Position numbers and translations under genes: made by a program
Notes under the pieces: generated by a model
What the model saw: the letters and a program-made list of their open reading frames with translations, nothing else
Told to the model about the DNA's origin: nothing
Database searches by the model: none
In this document: in pieces, positions 9,373 to 17,556 of the stretch
Layout: each line of letters opens with the position of its first letter
Position numbering within the stretch: the first letter of the stretch is position 1
Origin: UBA1309 sp047605645
GTDB taxonomy: Bacteria; Bacteroidota; Bacteroidia; Bacteroidales; Dysgonomonadaceae
Direction of reading: 5' to 3'
Assembly: GCA_047605645.1 (NCBI GenBank)
Contig: JASGFJ010000010.1
Span: 51,959 to 115,958 of the forward strand
DNA length: 64,000 nt

Positions 9373-10788
9373 ATGACCCGAAAAAAGAAAACCCTGCCCG
9401 TTATTGAAAACGTGGAAATCTCAGATATTGCGGCTGAAGGAAAAGCGATTGCCCGGCTCGAAAATCTTGTAGTTTTTGTTCCCTACGTAGTGCCCGGCGA
9501 TGTTGTGGACTTGCAAATCTTTCGTAAGAAAAATAAATATGCCGAAGGACGCCCTGTGCGTTTCGAAAAATATTCAGACATCCGTCAGGAAGCTTTTTGC
9601 GAACACTTCACGATGTGCGGTGGATGTAAATGGCAGATTCTTCCCTATCCCGAGCAATTGAAGTTTAAGCAGAAGCAAGTTGTAGACAATCTGGAACGTA
9701 TCGGCAAGGTGGAGCTTCCGGAAATAAAACCGATTCTTGGTTCGAAAAAGACGGAGTTTTACAGAAATAAACTTGAATTTACGTTTTCCAACCGGAAATG
9801 GCTTACACAAGATCAATTTCGTGAAGCCGGATCGTTTGACGAAATGAATATGAATGCGCTCGGATTTCATATTCCGGGAATGTTCGATAAAGTGCTGGAC
9901 ATTAATAAATGCTGGTTGCAGAACGATATTTCTAACGATATCCGCAACTTTATACGTGAGTTTTGCCAGGAACACAACTATTCCTTTTTTGATTTGAAAA
10001 ATCAGCACGGACTGATGCGCAACCTGATTGTGCGTACCTCCTCTACCGGCGAAATCATGCTGATTGTGGTCTTTTACGAAGACGATGAAGAGAAACGGAA
10101 GGCTTTGATGAGCGCCGTTGAAAAGAAATTTCCTGAAATAACCTCCCTGCTCTATATTGTGAATCAAAAAGCCAACGACACCATTACCGATCAGGATGTC
10201 GTAACCTGGAGCGGAAACGACTATATTTTCGAAGAAATGGAAGGGTTGAAGTTTAAGATCGGGCCCAAATCGTTCTATCAAACCAACAGCGAACAGGCAT
10301 ACGAGTTGTACCAGGTTGCTCGTGAATTTGCCGGGCTTACAGGAGAGGAACTGGTCTACGACTTATACACCGGGACGGGAACTATTGCCAACTTTGTGGC
10401 GCATCAGGCTCGTCAAGTAATTGGTATTGAATATGTGGAAGATGCCATTCTGGATGCCCGTATTAATTCGGAAAACAACGGAATCGAAAATACACTTTTC
10501 TATGCCGGCGATATGAAAGATATCCTGACCGATGATTTTGTTGCCCGGCATGGCCGTCCTGATATTATTATTACCGACCCTCCTCGTGCCGGAATGCATC
10601 AGGATGTGGTGGATGTACTCTTGAATGCCGAGCCGCAAAAAATAGTTTATGTTAGCTGCAATCCGGCGACACAGGCGCGCGACCTGAATCTGCTGGATGT
10701 GAAATACCGTGTGGTTGCTGTTCAGCCCGTGGATATGTTTCCACATACGCACCATGTGGAGAATGTTGTGCTTCTTGAAAAAAAATAG
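9373..10788 (+). CDS. rlmD: 23S rRNA (uracil-5-)-methyltransferase RlmD/TrmA family
   Basis: 471 residues from ATG at 9373. An N-terminal TRAM RNA-binding domain (about 10-70) is followed by an iron-sulfur site with Cys76, Cys82 and Cys85 (CEHFTMCGGC) and Cys180, then a SAM-binding Rossmann methyltransferase domain with VYDLYTGTGTI and DPPRAGMH. The nucleophilic Cys429 lies in YVSCNPA. The family makes 5-methyluridine in 23S rRNA or tRNA; Bacteroidota members are usually labelled RlmD, but the exact target base is not provable here. A terminator follows at 10821. Confidence 0.9.
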   Translation: MTRKKKTLPVIENVEISDIAAEGKAIARLENLVVFVPYVVPGDVVDLQIFRKKNKYAEGRPVRFEKYSDIRQEAFCEHFTMCGGCKWQILPYPEQLKFKQKQVVDNLERIGKVELPEIKPILGSKKTEFYRNKLEFTFSNRKWLTQDQFREAGSFDEMNMNALGFHIPGMFDKVLDINKCWLQNDISNDIRNFIREFCQEHNYSFFDLKNQHGLMRNLIVRTSSTGEIMLIVVFYEDDEEKRKALMSAVEKKFPEITSLLYIVNQKANDTITDQDVVTWSGNDYIFEEMEGLKFKIGPKSFYQTNSEQAYELYQVAREFAGLTGEELVYDLYTGTGTIANFVAHQARQVIGIEYVEDAILDARINSENNGIENTLFYAGDMKDILTDDFVARHGRPDIIITDPPRAGMHQDVVDVLLNAEPQKIVYVSCNPATQARDLNLLDVKYRVVAVQPVDMFPHTHHVENVVLLEKK

Positions 10789-10820
10789 ACGTATTTTCTT
10801 TAAAAAGATTTTAATGGATA

Positions 10821-10865
10821 AGACCCGGATAGTGTTTATGCTCTTCCGGGTTTTCTTTTTTTTTC
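10821..10865 (+). terminator. Intrinsic terminator after rlmD
   Basis: ACCCGGA (10823-10829) pairs with TCCGGGT (10845-10851), followed by a long T-rich tail (10852-10864). Confidence 0.85.
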
Positions 10866-10900
10866 GTACTCTTCCTTTTTGTTCCCTTCTTCTTTCCGAT

Positions 10901-11013
10901 CGTGTAATGGGATTCTTCGGTATCTCATTACACGCCCGAGTAAGACGCTATTACACGACCGAGTAAGACATCATTACACGACCGTGTAAGGCACTATTAC
11001 ACGACTGTGTAAG
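10901..11013. repeat. Array of four 23-bp palindromic tandem repeats plus an inverted partial copy
   Basis: Units begin at 10927, 10950, 10973 and 10996, exactly 23 bp apart. Each has ATTACACG, a centre, then GAGTAAG or GTGTAAG, and about 5 variable bases. Unit 3 contains the near-palindrome TTACACGACCGTGTAA (7-bp arms, 2-nt centre). CGTGTAATG at 10901-10909 is an inverted copy that can pair with CATTACACG at 10926-10934. The array lies between the rlmD terminator and the converging terminator of the RNase gene. Variable-length spacers are absent, so it is not CRISPR. It could be a protein-binding array, a recombination-prone minisatellite or a stacked hairpin. Confidence 0.8.
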
Positions 11014-11064
11014 CCTTTCGCCTTTTTTAACCTGTTGTATTTCTTTTTTTTTCTGATTGACGAT

Positions 11065-11116
11065 AAATAAAAAAGCAAAAGGCTGCTCCGTTTGCGGGCA
11101 GCCTTGTCTTTTGCTC
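11065..11116 (-). terminator. Terminator of the ribonuclease G/E gene
   Basis: AAGGCTGC (11079-11086) pairs with GCAGCCTT (11098-11105). Read leftward, the stem ends in a T-rich tail (A-run at about 11068-11074 on the plus strand). The stem core resembles the ferritin terminator at 30068-30095. Confidence 0.75.
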
Positions 11117-11143
11117 TCAGATTCTCAAAAGGAGAATTGAATC

Positions 11144-12715
11144 TTATTTCATTTCATATTCCTGCTTCAGGTCGATTTCGTTCCCCTCTCTATCGTAGAA
11201 TTGGTATTCCAGAAAAGTCAGACTTTGATTGGGAAGAACTTTTACTCCCCAGCCATAGCTCATTTTCCATTTCCACTTCAGCGAAACGAGTCCCTGATTG
11301 ATAAATGCTGCGATATACGGATGTACATACAGAACGAATTTCTTCACGTTTAATTTGTTGACCAGATAGTCGATTTTGTTTTCGAGCGTATCTGTAAACA
11401 GAATGGACGAGCGTATTTCGCCTTTTCCGAAACAAGTTGGGCACACTTCTGTGGTGCTTACTTCCATTTCGGGGCGCACTCTCTGGCGGGTGATTTGCAT
11501 CAGTCCAAACTTACTCAAAGGGAGAATATTATGCTTGGCTCTGTCTCTCGACATTAGTTCCTGCATTTTCGCCAACAATTTATTTCGATGTTCACCTTCT
11601 GTCATGTCTATAAAGTCAATTACGATGATACCGCCCATGTCTCTGAGGCGGAGCTGTCGGGCTATTTCCTCAGCTGCTGAGCAATTGACTTCAAAGGCAT
11701 TGTTTTCCTGTCCGTTAGCCGATTTGGCTCTGTTGCCACTGTTGACATCGATGACATGCAATGCTTCGGTGTGTTCGATAATCAAATAAGCTCCGTTTCG
11801 GAATGTCACTGTTTTTCCAAACAGGGCTTTAATTTGTTTTGTTATCGAAAAATTGTCGAAAATGGGTAATTCTCCGCTATAGAGTTTTACTATATCTTTT
11901 TTCTCAGGTTCAATAACTCTCAGGTATTCCTTAATGGCATAATATGCATTTTTGTCATTAATGTGAATCTCCTGAAAAGAAGGATTAAAAACATCTCTAA
12001 GCAAAGCCAGCGTACGGCTGCTTTCTTCGATAAGCAGAGATGGTACTTTTTCCTTTTGAATTTTAGGGATATTATCATCCCATTTTTGTTGTAATGCCTT
12101 TAATTCGGCATCCAACTCTATTACCTTTTTCCCTTCTGCGACAGTTCTGACAATCACCCCGAAATTTTTGGGCTTAATGCTCTGTATCAATTGTCGCAAA
12201 CGGGCTCTTTCTTCTTTGGATTTGATTTTCTGGGATATTGAAACCTTGTCGTTGAAAGGGATCAGAACCAGGTTTCGTCCTGCAAAAGATAACTCTGCTG
12301 TCAGTCGTGGACCTTTTGTTGAGATTGGTTCTTTGGCAATCTGAACCATAATTTCCTGTCCGACAGTGAGAATATCCGTAATGCTGCCATCCTTGTCAAT
12401 TTCCGGAAGTAGTTTGGCTTTTGCTATAAGTGGGCTTTTCTTCTTTTCGGTGATGGCAAACTTGTAGAATTTGTCAAGAGAATTAAAGTGTGACCCGAGA
12501 TCAAGATAGTGAAGAAAAGCGTCTTTCTTGTATCCAATATCAATAAATGCAGCGTTTAAACCGGGCATGAGTTTTTTTACTCTGCCGACATAGATGTTTC
12601 CAACCGCGTAAGATTCGTCTGTTGCTTCTTTTTGCAGCTCAACAAGTTTTTTGTCTTCGATGACCGCAATTGAAACCTCATTGGGTTGGACATCAACAAT
12701 TAGTTCACTAACCAC
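11144..12715 (-). CDS. rng: Ribonuclease G/E family endoribonuclease
   Basis: 523 residues, the length of RNase G rather than the longer RNase E. It begins with GTG at 12715 and VSELIVDVQPNEVSIAV. An S1 domain spans about 37-130 (VGNIYVGRVKKLMPGLNAAF), with the catalytic Asp residues in HVIDVNSGNR and IIVIDFIDM and the zinc-link CPTCFGKG near residue 415. The enzyme makes endonucleolytic cuts in mRNA and in rRNA precursors. It has no long C-terminal degradosome scaffold. It lies downstream of the HU/small-protein unit but is separated from it by a hairpin. Confidence 0.93.
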   Translation of the reverse strand: MVSELIVDVQPNEVSIAVIEDKKLVELQKEATDESYAVGNIYVGRVKKLMPGLNAAFIDIGYKKDAFLHYLDLGSHFNSLDKFYKFAITEKKKSPLIAKAKLLPEIDKDGSITDILTVGQEIMVQIAKEPISTKGPRLTAELSFAGRNLVLIPFNDKVSISQKIKSKEERARLRQLIQSIKPKNFGVIVRTVAEGKKVIELDAELKALQQKWDDNIPKIQKEKVPSLLIEESSRTLALLRDVFNPSFQEIHINDKNAYYAIKEYLRVIEPEKKDIVKLYSGELPIFDNFSITKQIKALFGKTVTFRNGAYLIIEHTEALHVIDVNSGNRAKSANGQENNAFEVNCSAAEEIARQLRLRDMGGIIVIDFIDMTEGEHRNKLLAKMQELMSRDRAKHNILPLSKFGLMQITRQRVRPEMEVSTTEVCPTCFGKGEIRSSILFTDTLENKIDYLVNKLNVKKFVLYVHPYIAAFINQGLVSLKWKWKMSYGWGVKVLPNQSLTFLEYQFYDREGNEIDLKQEYEMK

Positions 12716-12794
12716 AATTTGATAAATTAATTATTAGTAATACGCTTTTGATTCTAAAGTATTCAAAACAGCACGCCTCGCTTGGCGATGCTTT

Positions 12795-12802
12795 CAAATT
12801 TA
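12795..12802 (-). promoter_or_regulatory. Possible -7 element for the ribonuclease gene
   Basis: CAAATTTA on the plus strand reads TAAATTTG leftward, matching TAnnTTTG, 80 nt before the GTG start. The -33 element is not clear. Confidence 0.35.
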
Positions 12803-12810
12803 TAAATACA

Positions 12811-12855
12811 CAAAGAACAAACTCACGGCTATTTTGCTTGTTAGTTTGTTCTCTA
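12811..12855 (-). terminator. Terminator after the HU/small-protein unit
   Basis: Perfect 10-bp inverted repeat AGAACAAACT (12814-12823) and AGTTTGTTCT (12843-12852). Leftward it is followed by a T-rich stretch. It lies just downstream of the 30-residue protein gene. Confidence 0.55.
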
Positions 12856-12880
12856 TGTTTTTCTACGAAAGAATATTTAA

Positions 12881-12973
12881 TTATTTTTTCTTTTTATGTC
12901 TATTCTTTCTTAGTCTTTTTTTACGCTTGTGGGTAGACATTTTATGTCTCTTCCTTTTTTTTCCGCTTGGCAT
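12881..12973 (-). CDS. 30-residue AURKAIP1/COX24 (mS38/bS22-like) ribosomal protein
   Basis: A very basic 30-residue ORF from ATG at 12973: it opens MPSGKKRKRHKMSTHKRKK and continues RLRKNRHKKKK, so more than half the residues are Lys, Arg or His. This matches the short Bacteroidota proteins annotated as AURKAIP1/COX24-domain, related to mitochondrial mS38 and to small-subunit protein bS22 of some bacteria. The likely role is binding 16S rRNA in the small ribosomal subunit; that is inference from the family. It lies 23 bp after HU, probably in the same transcript. Its size makes it easy to miss. Confidence 0.8.
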   Translation of the reverse strand: MPSGKKRKRHKMSTHKRKKRLRKNRHKKKK

Positions 12974-12996
12974 GATTGTTTCTTTTAATTAATTAA

Positions 12997-13272
12997 TTAT
13001 TTTTTTATCTGTGCCACAAATGTTTTCGCTGGCTTGAAAGCCGGAATATTGTGTTCAGGGATAATTATTGTAGTGTTCTTAGAAATATTACGTGCTGTTT
13101 TTTCAGCTCTTTTCTTAACTATGAAACTACCAAAACCTCTCAGGTAGACATTATCTTCTTTGCTTAATGATTCTTTTACAACTTCCATAAAAGATTCCAC
13201 TGTAGTAAGAACTGTAACTTTGTCGATTCCAGTGTTTTTTGCAATCTCATTAACGATGTCCGCTTTTGTCAT
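12997..13272 (-). CDS. HU/IHF family DNA-binding protein
   Basis: 91 residues, the normal HU length. It shows the N-terminal helices (MTKADIVNEIAKNTGI), the conserved VYLRGFGSFIVKKR segment leading into the beta-arm, and the C-terminal IPAFKPAKTF. Acts as a nucleoid-associated dimer that bends DNA in the minor groove. The arm carries NTTIIIPEHNIPAF rather than the commoner P-x-T-G-E motif, typical of Bacteroidota HU paralogues. First gene of a leftward unit with the 30-residue protein; divergent from mutY. Confidence 0.93.
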   Translation of the reverse strand: MTKADIVNEIAKNTGIDKVTVLTTVESFMEVVKESLSKEDNVYLRGFGSFIVKKRAEKTARNISKNTTIIIPEHNIPAFKPAKTFVAQIKK

Positions 13273-13319
13273 TGTTTTACTCTTTGATGATTATAAATGA
13301 TAACTAATTTTTTGGATTG

Positions 13320-13348
13320 CAAATATATAGCTTTTTATTCAGTGTAAA
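13320..13348 (-). promoter_or_regulatory. Promoter of the HU unit
   Basis: CAAATATA (13320-13327) reads TATATTTG leftward, a perfect -7 element; TAAA at 13345-13348 gives TTTA as a partial -33 element 17 nt away. Start codon about 48 nt downstream. Confidence 0.6.
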
Positions 13349-13393
13349 AAGCAGTTCTCGTTTTTTTTTCTAAAAAGTTATTTATATGGGACT

Positions 13394-13424
13394 ATTGGGA
13401 TTCTGACATAACTGCGTAATTTTG
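13394..13424 (+). promoter_or_regulatory. Promoter of mutY
   Basis: ATTG (13394-13397), 19 nt, TAATTTTG (13417-13424). The -7 is perfect and the -33 matches three of four bases. Confidence 0.6.
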
Positions 13425-13488
13425 TAGGCAGTTGAGCTTTTATGAGGCTTGGCTGAAAAAAATAAAATATGCTTCAAAATAGCTAAGA

Positions 13489-14550
13489 ATGGCAAAAACG
13501 GAAAAAATATATAGTCAAATTATTACTGAATGGTATAAAATACACCAACGGGAGTTGCCTTGGCGGGAAACACAAAACCCCTATTTGATTTGGATTTCGG
13601 AAATTATCCTCCAACAGACTCGCGTCGCGCAGGGATATGAGTATTATCTCCGATTTGTCGAACGTTTCCCCGATATCCGTACTTTGGCCGAAGCACCCGA
13701 AGATGATGTGTTGAAACACTGGGAAGGATTGGGGTATTATAGCCGGGCACGTAATTTGCATGAGGCTGCCCGGATGATCGTCAATCGCTTTGACGGACAT
13801 TTCCCGGAACAATATATAGATATTCTTTCATTAAAGGGTGTTGGAGAATATACTGCTGCTGCGATTGCTTCATTTGCATTCGGGCTGCCTTATGCGGTTC
13901 TGGATGGAAATGTTTTTCGTGTGCTGGCCCGCTTGTTTGCGGTAAAGGATGCGATTGATTCAGGAACCGGAAAGAAATTTTTTACTGAACTCGCACGTGA
14001 AATTTTAGATGCCGGAAATCCGGCTCTTCACAATCAGGCAATCATGGAATTCGGAGCGCTGCAATGCGTTCCTGTAAATCCCGATTGTCAGGCTTGCCCC
14101 CTGCAGGTGCATTGCCTGGCTTACGAACAGGGGCTGGTGGCTCAGCTACCTTATAAAAAGGGAAAAACGAAAGTTTCGAACCGCTATTTCAATTACTTTG
14201 ATATCCGGCAGGGAAATCAATTCCTGATCCGCAAAAGAGACAAAGAGGATATTTGGAAGAACCTGTACGAATTGCCATTGATAGAGACTACAACTGAGAT
14301 GGAAATAGAAGAGTTGTTGCATTCGAAAGCTCTGGAGCAACTAGTACCGGATGTTTCATCCGTGAAAATCGCAGCAATTCCAAAACTATTCAAGCATGTT
14401 TTGTCACATCGGGTTATATATGCCCGGTTTTATCAGGTCGAAGTGCAAAATATTCATTCTTTCGAGGGTGAATATCTGCTTGTGGATGAAACAGCTGCTG
14501 AAAAATTGGCTTTTTCGCGGCTTGTAAACAGATATTTGGAATCCAGATAA
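13489..14550 (+). CDS. mutY: A/G-specific adenine glycosylase MutY
   Basis: 353 residues. Removes adenine mispaired with 8-oxoguanine in base-excision repair. The catalytic Glu lies in ISEIILQQTRV, the helix-hairpin-helix and catalytic Asp region is LKGVGEYTAAAIASFAFG followed by VLDGNV, and the 4Fe-4S ligands are Cys193, Cys200, Cys203 and Cys209 (C-x6-C-x2-C-x5-C). The C-terminal third is the Nudix-like 8-oxoG recognition domain. The divergent HU gene shares the 216-bp upstream region. No single-strand-binding protein gene follows. Confidence 0.95.
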   Translation: MAKTEKIYSQIITEWYKIHQRELPWRETQNPYLIWISEIILQQTRVAQGYEYYLRFVERFPDIRTLAEAPEDDVLKHWEGLGYYSRARNLHEAARMIVNRFDGHFPEQYIDILSLKGVGEYTAAAIASFAFGLPYAVLDGNVFRVLARLFAVKDAIDSGTGKKFFTELAREILDAGNPALHNQAIMEFGALQCVPVNPDCQACPLQVHCLAYEQGLVAQLPYKKGKTKVSNRYFNYFDIRQGNQFLIRKRDKEDIWKNLYELPLIETTTEMEIEELLHSKALEQLVPDVSSVKIAAIPKLFKHVLSHRVIYARFYQVEVQNIHSFEGEYLLVDETAAEKLAFSRLVNRYLESR

Positions 14551-15031
14551 AGAAGCGTGCCTGAAGATAAGTAGTCTCATGTATCCGCTCTGGCCTGCTG
14601 CTTATTTTCAGCACATAAGAGATACATATACTTGCAACTCATTATAAACAGACACTTAAATCAAAGTGCTTCCCTCCGGATTTGCTGTATAATGGAGTAA
14701 AAAGCGGTTGCCTTTGCCCCGGATGAGGTGTTGTCTCCGCAAAAGGCAGTTCGTTTCGGTGTCTTCGGATGCGTTGATAGCTGTTGTTGCTTCGAAATCG
14801 TGGGGCGAATTCTCGCAGAAAACTTCTTGTATATCGTTATTAAATATAATCAGGCACCGGTTGATTAAATGACTGATGGCTCCGATTTATAGGAGAAATT
14901 AAACCCATTCCGGTTCCTAAAGAAGATGAAATTTTCGAATTTAGGAATAGCAGATCTCTGTTTTCATACACATTGTTTGTATTTTTGTTGTTTCATAATG
15001 GAAATAGATATTTCCTGTTTAATTGAAAATT
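14551..15031. other. Non-coding gap after mutY with three potential hairpins
   Basis: 481 bases with no supported gene. A 13-bp stem (14562-14574 with 14598-14610, two G-T pairs) sits just after the mutY stop but lacks a T-tail. A second imperfect hairpin is formed by TGCCTTTGC and GCAAAAGGCA (about 14709-14748). An 8-bp inverted repeat TTCCTAAA/TTTAGGAA spans 14914-14947. TATTTTTG at 14980-14987 is a -7 element for the phosphatase gene, 45 nt before its ATG. Confidence 0.5.
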
Positions 15032-15529
15032 ATGACCGAAGAAAAGAAATATAAGGTATTGTTTGTCTGTCTGGGAAATATCTGCCGCTCGCCCGCCGGA
15101 GAAGGTATTTTCAAGCACTTGGTGCATGAGAAAGGTTTGGATAAACGTTTTGTAATCGATTCGGCCGGAACATCGGGCTGGCATTCGGGCGATTTACCCG
15201 ATAGAAGAATGAGAGAGCATGGTAGCAAGCGCGGATATCGGTTTGATTCACGCTCCCGTAAATTCAGTTCTTCTGATTTTGATGACTTTGATTATATCCT
15301 GGCCATGGATGATAATAATTACTACGATATCCTGGCGCTTGCTCCGGATATTGATTCTCAACAAAAAATACACCGAATGACCGACTTCTTGCAGCGTATT
15401 CAGCACGATCATGTTCCGGACCCGTACTATTCAGGCGCAGATGGATTTGAGTTCGTTTTAGACTTGCTGGAGGATGCTTGCGAAGGATTATTAAATTCTA
15501 TTTTGGAAAATGACAGACCTGGAAAGTAA
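15032..15529 (+). CDS. Low-molecular-weight protein-tyrosine phosphatase
   Basis: 165 residues from ATG at 15032; an in-frame TTG nine bases earlier was not used. The P-loop is CLGNICRS with nucleophile Cys13 and Arg19, and the general acid Asp is in HVPDPYY. Cytosolic LMW-PTPs remove phosphate from tyrosine residues, often of bacterial tyrosine kinases that control polysaccharide export, but no such kinase is present here. Its end overlaps the next gene by 20 bp, so the two are probably co-transcribed. Confidence 0.9.
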   Translation: MTEEKKYKVLFVCLGNICRSPAGEGIFKHLVHEKGLDKRFVIDSAGTSGWHSGDLPDRRMREHGSKRGYRFDSRSRKFSSSDFDDFDYILAMDDNNYYDILALAPDIDSQQKIHRMTDFLQRIQHDHVPDPYYSGADGFEFVLDLLEDACEGLLNSILENDRPGK

Positions 15530-16007
15530 GACCTTCACGGCAATCGATTTTGAAACAGCATATTCTTCCCGCAACAGTATTTGTCAGATTGGATTGGTAC
15601 GGGTTGAAAATGGTATTGTGGTGAAAACAATAAACCAATTAATACAACCTCCCGGCAATTATTATTCGTCTTTTAATATAGGGATTCATGGTATTTCTCC
15701 TTTCATGACCTGTTCTTCTCCCTCTTTTTATGATGTTTGGGGAGATTTGAAGCCTTTGATTGAAGATCAACTGGTGGTGGCGCATAACGCTGCTTTCGAT
15801 GTCTCTTGTCTCAAAAGCACGCTCCGGTTTTATGATTTGGCAATTCCTCGCTTTGAGCAACAATGTACGTATCGCATTTACAAAAAAAAGCTTTCTTTGT
15901 TATGCAATGATTTTGATATAGAACTCCATCATCACGATGCTTTGAGCGACGCCATGGCGTGTACCCAACTATTTTTGAAGTATTTGAATGAACGCTGTAA
16001 TTCTTAA
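15510..16007 (+). CDS. DnaQ-like 3'-5' exonuclease (DEDDh)
   Basis: 165 residues, beginning inside the phosphatase gene. The exonuclease motif I is FTAIDFETA (Asp13, Glu15), motif II is AHNAAFDVSCL, and the DEDDh His/Asp pair is in HHDALSDAMA. It is a stand-alone exonuclease domain of the polymerase III epsilon type, without polymerase or helicase parts. It likely trims DNA or RNA 3' ends; the true substrate is unknown. rlmH starts 16 bp later, making a three-gene run. Confidence 0.85.
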   Translation: MTDLESKTFTAIDFETAYSSRNSICQIGLVRVENGIVVKTINQLIQPPGNYYSSFNIGIHGISPFMTCSSPSFYDVWGDLKPLIEDQLVVAHNAAFDVSCLKSTLRFYDLAIPRFEQQCTYRIYKKKLSLLCNDFDIELHHHDALSDAMACTQLFLKYLNERCNS

Positions 16008-16023
16008 ATTGTAAGTTGAACGA

Positions 16024-16497
16024 ATGAAAATAGTATTACTTGTGATCGGAAAAACCGATGCTTCGTATTTTATTGAGGGTATTCAGCAATATTCTGCTCG
16101 TCTTCAGCACTATATTCCTTTTGAAATGAATGTAATACCGGATGTGAAAAACGTGAAAAACATGACCGGGCAGCAGCAAAAAGAAAAAGAAGGGGAGCTG
16201 ATTCTGAAACAAATTCAGATGGGGGATGAACTGGTGTTGCTGGATGAAAGAGGAAAAGAATTTACGTCTCTGAAGTTCGCTGATTTTATCTCACGAAAGA
16301 TGCAAACGGTACCCAAGCGATTGGTTTTTGTAATTGGCGGTCCTTACGGATTTTCGGAAGAAGTATACAAAAAAGCGAAAGAGCTGGTTACTCTTTCGCG
16401 AATGACTTTTTCTCACCAGATGGTAAGATTGATATTTGTGGAGCAACTCTACCGGGCGATGACTATTCTCCGGGGAGAACCGTACCATCACGAGTAG
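16024..16497 (+). CDS. rlmH: 23S rRNA (pseudouridine1915-N3)-methyltransferase RlmH
   Basis: 157 residues, the normal SPOUT-class RlmH length. The SAM-binding trefoil knot shows as VFVIGGPYGFSEEVYKKA and the C-terminal MTFSHQMVRLIFVEQLYRA, ending in GEPYHHE, which is characteristic. It methylates pseudouridine 1915 in helix 69 of 23S rRNA on the assembled ribosome. It converges on the phosphate transporter gene with a 14-bp gap and no room for a separate terminator. Confidence 0.96.
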   Translation: MKIVLLVIGKTDASYFIEGIQQYSARLQHYIPFEMNVIPDVKNVKNMTGQQQKEKEGELILKQIQMGDELVLLDERGKEFTSLKFADFISRKMQTVPKRLVFVIGGPYGFSEEVYKKAKELVTLSRMTFSHQMVRLIFVEQLYRAMTILRGEPYHHE

Positions 16498-16511
16498 AAA
16501 GCTCTGTATCT

Positions 16512-17546
16512 TTAAAAAATAAAATCTATCAGCATGTAGATACCGCCGGCCATAAGTGCACTTATCGGAATGGTTAGTATCCATGCCCAAACTAAGTCTT
16601 TAGTGACTCCCCAACGTACGGCAGAAAGTCTTTTTACTGCACCCACGCCAATAATACTACCTGATATGACATGTGTTGTGCTCACCGGAACATGCAAAAA
16701 CTCAGTAATGAATAAGGTGATGGCACTCGCTGTCTGAGCACAGAATCCTTCAATGGGAGTGATTTTCGTAATTCTGTTTCCCATCGTTTTCATAATTTTC
16801 CAACCACCACACATTGTTCCCAGGGCAATGGCCGTGAAACAGGCGATAGGAACCCAGTCGTGCATGTCATTCATCGATTTCATATACAGCCAGGGATGAA
16901 CATCGGTGTTGTTGTGTGAATAAGCGATTAAAGCAGCCGCTATGATTCCCATCACTTTTTGAGAGTCATTCAATCCATGTCCGATACTAAGCAGGCCGGA
17001 AGACACAAGTTGTAGTCCTTTAAACCACCTGTCGGCTTTGGCCGGTCGAACCTTTTTCATGAAATGAAGAGTCGCCAGGGTAATAATATTTCCTCCAAGC
17101 ATACCAATGACTGGTGCCACAACAATGAAAAGCGCAATGATTCCAATCACTTTGGCGTGTACGGCCTCAAAGCCCGCTGCTGCAACTGCTGCTCCTGCAA
17201 ATCCTCCAATCAAAGTGTGTGATGAAGAGGACGGAATACCGAGCCACCAGGTGATAAGATTCCAGGATATGGCTGCAACTAATCCGGCAATAACGACTTG
17301 TGAGGGATTGGAAATGAAGGATAGGTCTACTGTTTTTGATACTGTGTCGGCAATACCAAATCCGCCGATGATAAATTTAGCAATAAAGAAGGCGACAAAA
17401 TTAAAAAAAGCAGCCCATATCACAGCTTGGGTCGGAGTAAGCACTTTCGTGGAAACAACCGTTGCGATAGAGTTGGCTGCATCATGAAAACCGTTTATGA
17501 AATCAAATATAATCGCTAAAATGATGATGATAATAAGTAAAGTCAT
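16512..17546 (-). CDS. Inorganic phosphate transporter, PiT family
   Basis: 344 residues with about ten membrane segments. The PiT signatures are FDFINGFHDAANSIATVVST near the N-terminus and PVSTTHVISGSIIGVG near the C-terminus. It carries phosphate, probably as a metal-phosphate complex with a cation, across the inner membrane. The DUF47 gene lies 10 bp upstream in the same direction, the usual pair. This is a low-affinity system; no ABC-type Pst genes are in the window. Confidence 0.93.
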   Translation of the reverse strand: MTLLIIIIILAIIFDFINGFHDAANSIATVVSTKVLTPTQAVIWAAFFNFVAFFIAKFIIGGFGIADTVSKTVDLSFISNPSQVVIAGLVAAISWNLITWWLGIPSSSSHTLIGGFAGAAVAAAGFEAVHAKVIGIIALFIVVAPVIGMLGGNIITLATLHFMKKVRPAKADRWFKGLQLVSSGLLSIGHGLNDSQKVMGIIAAALIAYSHNNTDVHPWLYMKSMNDMHDWVPIACFTAIALGTMCGGWKIMKTMGNRITKITPIEGFCAQTASAITLFITEFLHVPVSTTHVISGSIIGVGAVKRLSAVRWGVTKDLVWAWILTIPISALMAGGIYMLIDFIF

Positions 17547-17556
17547 CTTTCTTTCG

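Noticed and set aside
10709..10966. ORF overlapping the rlmD 3' end and repeats
   Set aside because: It runs through a terminator and the repeat array; low-complexity, Phe-rich translation.
10927..11013. CRISPR array
   Set aside because: Units are directly tandem with about 5 variable bases; there are no spacers of normal length and no cas genes.
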